A stretch of 64,000 bases of DNA from Streptomyces sp. NBC_01241. GTDB lineage: Bacteria > Actinomycetota > Actinomycetes > Streptomycetales > Streptomycetaceae. Every line of letters begins with the position of its first letter. Positions within the stretch are counted from its first letter, which is position 1. This document shows positions 59,783 to 64,000 of this stretch, piece after piece. The translations under genes and the position numbers were made by a program. The notes under the pieces are model-generated. The model was not told the DNA's origin, did not search any database, and worked only from the letters and a program-made list of their open reading frames with translations. The DNA lies in assembly GCF_041435435.1 (NCBI RefSeq), contig NZ_CP108494.1, positions 4,312,501 to 4,376,500 of the forward strand, in the 5' to 3' direction.

Positions 59783-60763
59783 TCAATCGTTGTGAGTAAT
59801 ACACTTTACTTCGTTGGTAAATGAGGCAAGTGTGTCCAATGTCCGTGATTGCACCTCGCGTTCTGCCGCAGCTGCGATGAAGGCGGATACGTTCTCCGAT
59901 CCAACCAGGCGTTGTACGGACCGAATTGTCTCCGGTGGCAGACCCACAGGGCACATGGCGGATGGCGAGGTTGCCGAGGTGAGCGGCCTGTCCGAGCCGA
60001 GGTGGTGTTCCAGATGCCGGGTGGCGAACACCCGCATCGCACGTGCCAGTTCGGCGTCCACCGTCTGCTGGGCGAGCGGGCGCAGCTTGCGCACCATCGT
60101 GGCCGCTTCCGCCGCGTCCGAGTCCGTCGGTGGGCGATGACCGAGATACCGCGCGAAGACGTGCTCGGTGGTGAACTCCAGGAAGCGTGAGGCGATGTGC
60201 TCGACCTGGCCGCGAAGCTCCCTCAGATGGCCGGAGATTGCGCTGAGAGGTACGCCGGCGGCGTGCAACTCGACTGCTACGGCCAGCTCTTGCGGGCTCG
60301 GGACCAGGAACTCGTCATCCCGCCCCGGTATGCGTTCGAGCACGCCGAGGTCCACCGCCTCGGCGACCGCCTCGTCGTCCGGATTGCCGCCGAACCTGGC
60401 GTTCAGCTCGGCCCGGGTGATCCGGTCGGCCTGCTCGTCCGTCCAGGGGCCGTGCACCTCGGCGACGAGCCCGAGCACCCCGCCCAGGCCGCGACCCGTG
60501 TCCCAGGCCTCCAGGAGTTCCTTGATGCTGGCCAGGGTGTAGCCGCGATCCAGCAGATCGGCGATCTGCCGGAGCCGGGAGAGGTGGGTGTCGCGGTACA
60601 CGTTGGCCCGGCCGCGCCGTTCCGGCGTCGGCAGCAGGCCGCGGTCCTGGTAGGCGCGGATCGTCCGGACCGTGGCGCCGCTCGCATGCGCCAGGTCCTC
60701 GATCCGGTACTCGGCGGCGGCGGACCGGCCGGCCGCCGCCGACGAGTACCCGCGGCCGCTCAC
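59783..60763 (-). CDS. MerR-family transcriptional regulator
   Basis: A 326-residue regulator. EYRIEDLAHASGATVRTIRAYQDRGLLPTPERRGRANVYRDTHLSRLRQIADLLDRGYTLASIKELLEAW (about 17-86) is a textbook MerR HTH. The rest is a large helical effector domain (ELAVAVELHAAGVPLSAISGHLRELRGQVEHIASRFLEFTTEHVF). No metal-binding cysteines, so it is not a metal sensor. The GTG start overlaps the upstream stop by 4 bp (GTGA), so it is coupled to the hydrolase-SDR gene, and it is the last gene of that operon. Confidence 0.9.
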   Translation of the reverse strand: MSGRGYSSAAAGRSAAAEYRIEDLAHASGATVRTIRAYQDRGLLPTPERRGRANVYRDTHLSRLRQIADLLDRGYTLASIKELLEAWDTGRGLGGVLGLVAEVHGPWTDEQADRITRAELNARFGGNPDDEAVAEAVDLGVLERIPGRDDEFLVPSPQELAVAVELHAAGVPLSAISGHLRELRGQVEHIASRFLEFTTEHVFARYLGHRPPTDSDAAEAATMVRKLRPLAQQTVDAELARAMRVFATRHLEHHLGSDRPLTSATSPSAMCPVGLPPETIRSVQRLVGSENVSAFIAAAAEREVQSRTLDTLASFTNEVKCITHND

Positions 60764-62541
60764 AGCGGCGGCTTCAGCCGGGCGATCCCGCGCAGCGCAC
60801 CGGGGCTGAAACGGGACAGGAACCGGGCGCCGCGGGCCTCCGCGGTCACCGGCACGACGGCCTGGTTGCGAACCACCGCTTTGAGGATCGCGTCGGCGAC
60901 CCTCTCCGGCGGATAGTTGCGGAGCCCGTACAAGCGGCTGGTCCGCTTCCGCAACCGCTTCTCCTCCTCGGCGTCGGCACCGGCGAAGTGCGTCGTCGCG
61001 GTGATGTTCGTGTTGACGATGCCCGGGCAGATCGCGCTGACTCCGATCGACCGGTCGGCGAGCTCGGCCCGCAGGCACTCGCTGAGCATCAGTACGGCGG
61101 CCTTGGAGGTGCTGTAGGCGGGCAGCGCCCGGGAGGGCTGATAGGCGGCGGCGGAAGCCGTGTTGACGATGTGGCCGCCCTGACCGCGCTCGGCCATCTG
61201 CCTGCCGAAGATCCGGCAGCCGTGGATGACCCCCCACAGATTGACGTCGAGGACGTTCTTCCAGTCCTCGCTCGTCGTCTCCAGAAAGGAGCCGGACAGA
61301 CCGATCCCGGCGTTGTTGACCAGGACGTCGACGATGCCGTACTCGCCGGCGACCTTCTCGGCGAGCTTCTCCATCGCCTGTTCGTCGCTGACGTCGACCG
61401 CTTCGCCCCAGGCCGCCGGGGAGCCGATCAACCGGGCCATCTCCGCCGTCCTGGCCGCGCCCTCCGCGTCCCGGTCCACGGCCACCACCCGGGCACCCGC
61501 CTCGGCGAAGGCGAAAGCGGTGGCCCGGCCGATGCCCCCGGCCGCGCCCGTCACGAGGACCAGTTGTCCGCCGAACCGGTCCCCGTACGCCCCGGTCGGC
61601 GCGGTGTCCTGCACCGGTCGGCCCTCGGCCCGCGCCGACTCGTTGGCGGCGACGAACTCGCTGATCCAGGAGGCGATCCGGTCCGGCCTGGTGCGCGGCA
61701 CCCAGTGCTTTGCGGGCAGCGAACGGCGTACCAACTGAGGTGCCCACAGCTCCAGTTGGTCGTACAGCTTCTCCGACAGGAAGATGTCGCCGGTCGGTGT
61801 GATCAGCTGGACCGGTACATGCGCATAGGCGTCGGTACGCGGTCGGCGCAGCCGGGTTCGGACGTTGTCGCGGTAGAGCCAGGCGCCGTGCGCCGCGTCG
61901 CTGGGCAGGGAGGACGTCGGATAGTCGCCCGGAGGCACCTTCTCCAGCCGCTGGAGGATCCGCGGCCACTGCCTGCCGAGCGGGCCGCGCCAGGCGAGCT
62001 CGGGCAGGACCGGCGTATGCAGCATGTAGACGTACCAGGACTTGGCGCCCTGTCCCAGCAGTTGGCCGACGCGGCGCGGGGTGGGCCGGGCCATCCGTTG
62101 CTTGATCCAGTGGCCGAAGTGGTCCAGGGAGGGCCCGGACATCGAGGTGAACGAGGCGATCCGGCCCTCGGTCCGCTTGACCGTGGCGAACTCCCAGGAC
62201 TGGACCGACCCCCAGTCGTGCCCGACCAGGTGCACCGGCCGGTCCGGGCTCACCGCATCGACGACGGCCAGGAAGTCATCGGTGAGCTTCTCCAGGGTGA
62301 AGCCCCCGCGCAGCGGCTTCGGCGCCGTGGACCGGCCGTGCCCGCGTACGTCGTACAGCACGACGTGCCACTGATCGGCCAGCTGCCTCGCCACGTCCGA
62401 CCAGACCTCCTTACTGTCCGGGTAGCCGTGGACGAGCACGACCGTCGGCCGTGACTCGTCACCCAACTCGGCGACGCACAGCTCGATTCCGCCCGTACGG
62501 ACCCGGCGCTCGCGCGCCCCCGGCAGACTCTGCGGACTCAT
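60760..62541 (-). CDS. Alpha/beta-hydrolase-SDR fusion enzyme
   Basis: A 593-residue two-domain protein. The hydrolase half (1-300) has the oxyanion motif HGYPDSKEVW and the nucleophile elbow HLVGHDWGS, whose Asp is the mark of epoxide hydrolases and haloalkane dehalogenases rather than Ser esterases. The SDR half (315-593) has VTGAAGGIGRATAFAFAE (TGxxxGIG), NNAGIG and YSTSK (Tyr-Lys pair). Such fusions are known in actinobacteria and suggest two consecutive steps on one lipid-like substrate, for example epoxide opening then oxidation of the alcohol. ATG start overlaps the M24 gene stop by 4 bp. Confidence 0.88.
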   Translation of the reverse strand: MSPQSLPGARERRVRTGGIELCVAELGDESRPTVVLVHGYPDSKEVWSDVARQLADQWHVVLYDVRGHGRSTAPKPLRGGFTLEKLTDDFLAVVDAVSPDRPVHLVGHDWGSVQSWEFATVKRTEGRIASFTSMSGPSLDHFGHWIKQRMARPTPRRVGQLLGQGAKSWYVYMLHTPVLPELAWRGPLGRQWPRILQRLEKVPPGDYPTSSLPSDAAHGAWLYRDNVRTRLRRPRTDAYAHVPVQLITPTGDIFLSEKLYDQLELWAPQLVRRSLPAKHWVPRTRPDRIASWISEFVAANESARAEGRPVQDTAPTGAYGDRFGGQLVLVTGAAGGIGRATAFAFAEAGARVVAVDRDAEGAARTAEMARLIGSPAAWGEAVDVSDEQAMEKLAEKVAGEYGIVDVLVNNAGIGLSGSFLETTSEDWKNVLDVNLWGVIHGCRIFGRQMAERGQGGHIVNTASAAAYQPSRALPAYSTSKAAVLMLSECLRAELADRSIGVSAICPGIVNTNITATTHFAGADAEEEKRLRKRTSRLYGLRNYPPERVADAILKAVVRNQAVVPVTAEARGARFLSRFSPGALRGIARLKPPL

Positions 62542-63389
62542 GCCGTCACCCTCTCCTCGGCCCAGCGCCGCACATGCGGCAGATCGTCGTCCAGCCAGAA
62601 GGCGCTCTGTTCGGGGTCCTTGGAGTCGGTGACCACCAGGATCTCCTCGAACTTGGCGCCCGTACCCCGGAATCCGAGGTGGGGTTCGACCGCCCACAGC
62701 CCGGGCTGCGGCGGATGGTCGGAGAAGCGGTACGGACTCCACAGCGGCGACCAGCCGTCCCGGTGTCCGTGCAGTGCGTCGCTCACAAGCCCCTTGAGCG
62801 ACTGGGTGCCGAAGCCGAACACATGCGGGGACCAGCGGCGTTCGGTGACGCGGTCGACCTTGTGCGCGATGACGCCGAAGGGATACGCGCGATGTCTGTT
62901 GGCGTACCCCTGCTTGATCATCAGGCGTTCGACGTCCTCGTAGATCTCACGCAGCGGGCGCCGCTCCCGCACTTCGCGCAGAATCAGCTCGCGGTGGACT
63001 TCCAGATCGGCCAGGAGCTTGTCGTGCAGCGGGCTGAGACCGAGGCAGCCGGAATAGCCGATGTCCGCCGTGAACCCCTTGTACACCGGGGCCATGTCGA
63101 GGATGAACGGCATCCCCGGCTCCAGCTTCCGATGGGTCGGGAAGAACTGCAGGGGCACTTTGAAGCCGGCGAAGGCCGTGCGGTCCCCGAACCAGGCGAA
63201 GGGGAGGTGGAACCAGTCCCGCACCCCGCGCTCGCGCAGCCAGTCGCGCTGCATCCGGGCCGCCTCGCGCTCGGTCACCCCCGGCCGGAGCCGGGCGGCG
63301 ACCGCCTCCGCGCAGTCGTACGCGAGACGCTGCACCTCTCTGAACCCCCGCAGCTCCGGGGCCTGTTCGTCCTTCACTGCCGAGGCCAT
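62538..63389 (-). CDS. M24-family metallopeptidase-like protein
   Basis: A 283-residue protein with the aminopeptidase P/methionine-aminopeptidase ('pita-bread') fold. FILDMAPVYKGFTADIGYSG gives both metal-binding Asp (about 118 and 129), the GVIAHKVDRV region has the His, and WAVEPHLGF and GAKFEEILVVTD give the two Glu. So it is probably active or a creatinase-type relative. The ATG at 63389 begins MASAVKDEQAPELR. First gene of a three-gene operon with the hydrolase-SDR and MerR genes, each overlapping the next by 4 bp. Confidence 0.85.
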   Translation of the reverse strand: MASAVKDEQAPELRGFREVQRLAYDCAEAVAARLRPGVTEREAARMQRDWLRERGVRDWFHLPFAWFGDRTAFAGFKVPLQFFPTHRKLEPGMPFILDMAPVYKGFTADIGYSGCLGLSPLHDKLLADLEVHRELILREVRERRPLREIYEDVERLMIKQGYANRHRAYPFGVIAHKVDRVTERRWSPHVFGFGTQSLKGLVSDALHGHRDGWSPLWSPYRFSDHPPQPGLWAVEPHLGFRGTGAKFEEILVVTDSKDPEQSAFWLDDDLPHVRRWAEERVTA

Positions 63390-63431
63390 GCCACCGTCCG
63401 TTCCCTGCTGTGTGCGGTACGTGTCCGTAAC

Positions 63432-63452
63432 GTGACACTGATGAATGTGACA
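63432..63452 (-). promoter_or_regulatory. Direct repeat in the promoter of the M24-hydrolase-MerR operon
   Basis: GTGACA at 63432-63437 and 63447-63452, 15 bp apart, lie 43 bp upstream of the M24 start in an AT-richer patch. They are candidates for a binding site of the MerR protein encoded at the end of the operon; MerR proteins usually bind inverted repeats, so this is weak. Confidence 0.35.
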
Positions 63453-63488
63453 ATGTCCGGCGACTACGTCAAGAGGTGTGTGAAGACC

Positions 63489-63612
63489 TGTGGACAACTC
63501 CGGCCCTCCCCCTCGCGCTCCGGCCCCGGCCCCGACATTGGCCTCTGCCCTCGGCTCCGGCCAGCGCCCCGACGTCGGCCCTCACCCCGGCTCCGGCCCG
63601 CCCCCGACTCCG
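63489..63612. repeat. Single DnaA box and C-rich tandem repeat
   Basis: A DnaA-type 9-mer (TTGTCCACA on the minus strand, 63489-63497) is followed by three imperfect 36-37 bp units starting at GCTCCGG (63517, 63554, 63590) and containing GCCCCGAC. The rest of the 333-bp gap between the M24 and ABC genes holds no gene. Confidence 0.6.
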
Positions 63613-63722
63613 GAACTCCTCCCTTGTGGTGGCCCCCTACGGGTCCGTACGCCTGGAGTCTGATGCGGATCCAGCCGCCTGGGCTGACGCCCACTGTGGC
63701 CCGCGCCACTATCTTCGAAGAC

Positions 63723-64000
63723 GTGACTGTGATCGCGACCGAAAGCCTGAGCAAGCGGTTCCCCCGGGTGACCGCGCTTGACCGGCTCTCCTTGGACATC
63801 GGACCCGGTGTGACCGGCCTGGTGGGTTCCAACGGGGCCGGCAAGTCCACATTGATCAAGATCCTGCTGGGTTTGTCCCCCGCCACCGAAGGCCGGGCCG
63901 CGGTGCTTGGGCTCGACGTCGCCACCAGTGGCGCCGCCATCCGGGAGCGCGTCGGCTACATGCCCGAGCACGACTGCCTGCCACCGGACGTCTCGGCCAC
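63723..64000 (+). CDS. ABC transporter ATP-binding protein, 5' part
   Basis: About 93 codons, open at the right edge. VIATESLSKRFPRVTALDRL is followed by Walker A GLVGSNGAGKSTLIKILLGL (about 34-53) and YMPEHDCLPPDVSA (Q-loop region), as in the type with an integral membrane partner encoded just downstream. GTG at 63723 is chosen, with a possible leaderless -10 TATCTT just upstream; an in-frame ATG at 63663, with GGAG ahead of it, would add 20 residues. Confidence 0.88.
   Translation, partial: MTVIATESLSKRFPRVTALDRLSLDIGPGVTGLVGSNGAGKSTLIKILLGLSPATEGRAAVLGLDVATSGAAIRERVGYMPEHDCLPPDVSA

Noticed and set aside
1..64000. CRISPR array or defence island
   Set aside because: No regularly spaced repeats or cas, restriction or toxin-antitoxin genes were seen.

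Overview
The window is very GC-rich, uses GTG/TTG starts freely, and carries ssgA/ssgR, the cydA-cydB-cydCD locus with a Rex operator, and the rpsF-ssb-rpsR-rplI operon upstream of dnaB. This marks it as a Streptomyces (or close relative) chromosome. From memory, the gene order follows the S. coelicolor block from about SCO3894 (murJ) to SCO3956 (ABC ATPase), which lies beside oriC. Origin proximity is also supported directly: five exact copies of the 14-bp ParB site parS, and two clusters of four DnaA-box 9-mers.

Layout: 1-4194 holds the murJ 5' end, a large secreted/anchored protein and the tRNA CCA-adding enzyme. 4225-7575 holds two parS palindromes, an MFS exporter, inositol-phosphate synthase and a PadR regulator with its operator. 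7965-15136 is a cell-envelope block: class A PBP, GT87-type glycosyltransferase, alanine-racemase-like protein, FemX-type ligase and a small membrane protein. 15415-20497 is the S6-SSB-S18-L9 operon, parS, a MATE exporter, a DnaA-box cluster and dnaB. 20500-30225 is variable: an IS3 remnant, an ECF sigma with a likely membrane partner, a TetR/RibD-type pair, a class C serine hydrolase, parS, acetyltransferases, and at least three broken genes (MarR, MFS, flavohaemoprotein). 30289-38702 holds LysR, a Cys/Met PLP enzyme, small membrane proteins, ssgR-ssgA, YibE/F and TPP-riboswitch-controlled thiC. 38754-41640 is a decayed accessory island with a tRNA-Ser 3'-half attachment scar, a kinase interrupted by a nonsense codon and an acetyltransferase stump. 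41712-54966 holds a membrane protein, a metallophosphatase, a LacI regulator, hisC, the cytochrome bd genes and a GAF-GAF histidine kinase. 55063-64000 holds a Cof-type phosphatase, an LLM oxidoreductase with an unknown two-gene insert beside it, the RNA 2'-phosphotransferase, a DnaA-box cluster, an M24 peptidase / hydrolase-SDR fusion / MerR operon, and the start of an ABC ATPase.

Main observations. Four of the five parS sites lie in gaps between convergent genes, three of them at the centre of long perfect inverted repeats that look like two-way terminators. The fifth contains the GTG start codon of cydCD. The DnaA-box clusters lie just upstream of dnaB and beside the phosphotransferase gene. 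No CRISPR array, phage or complete mobile element was seen. Everything is read by eye from one sequence; family names rest on recognised motifs, not searches.
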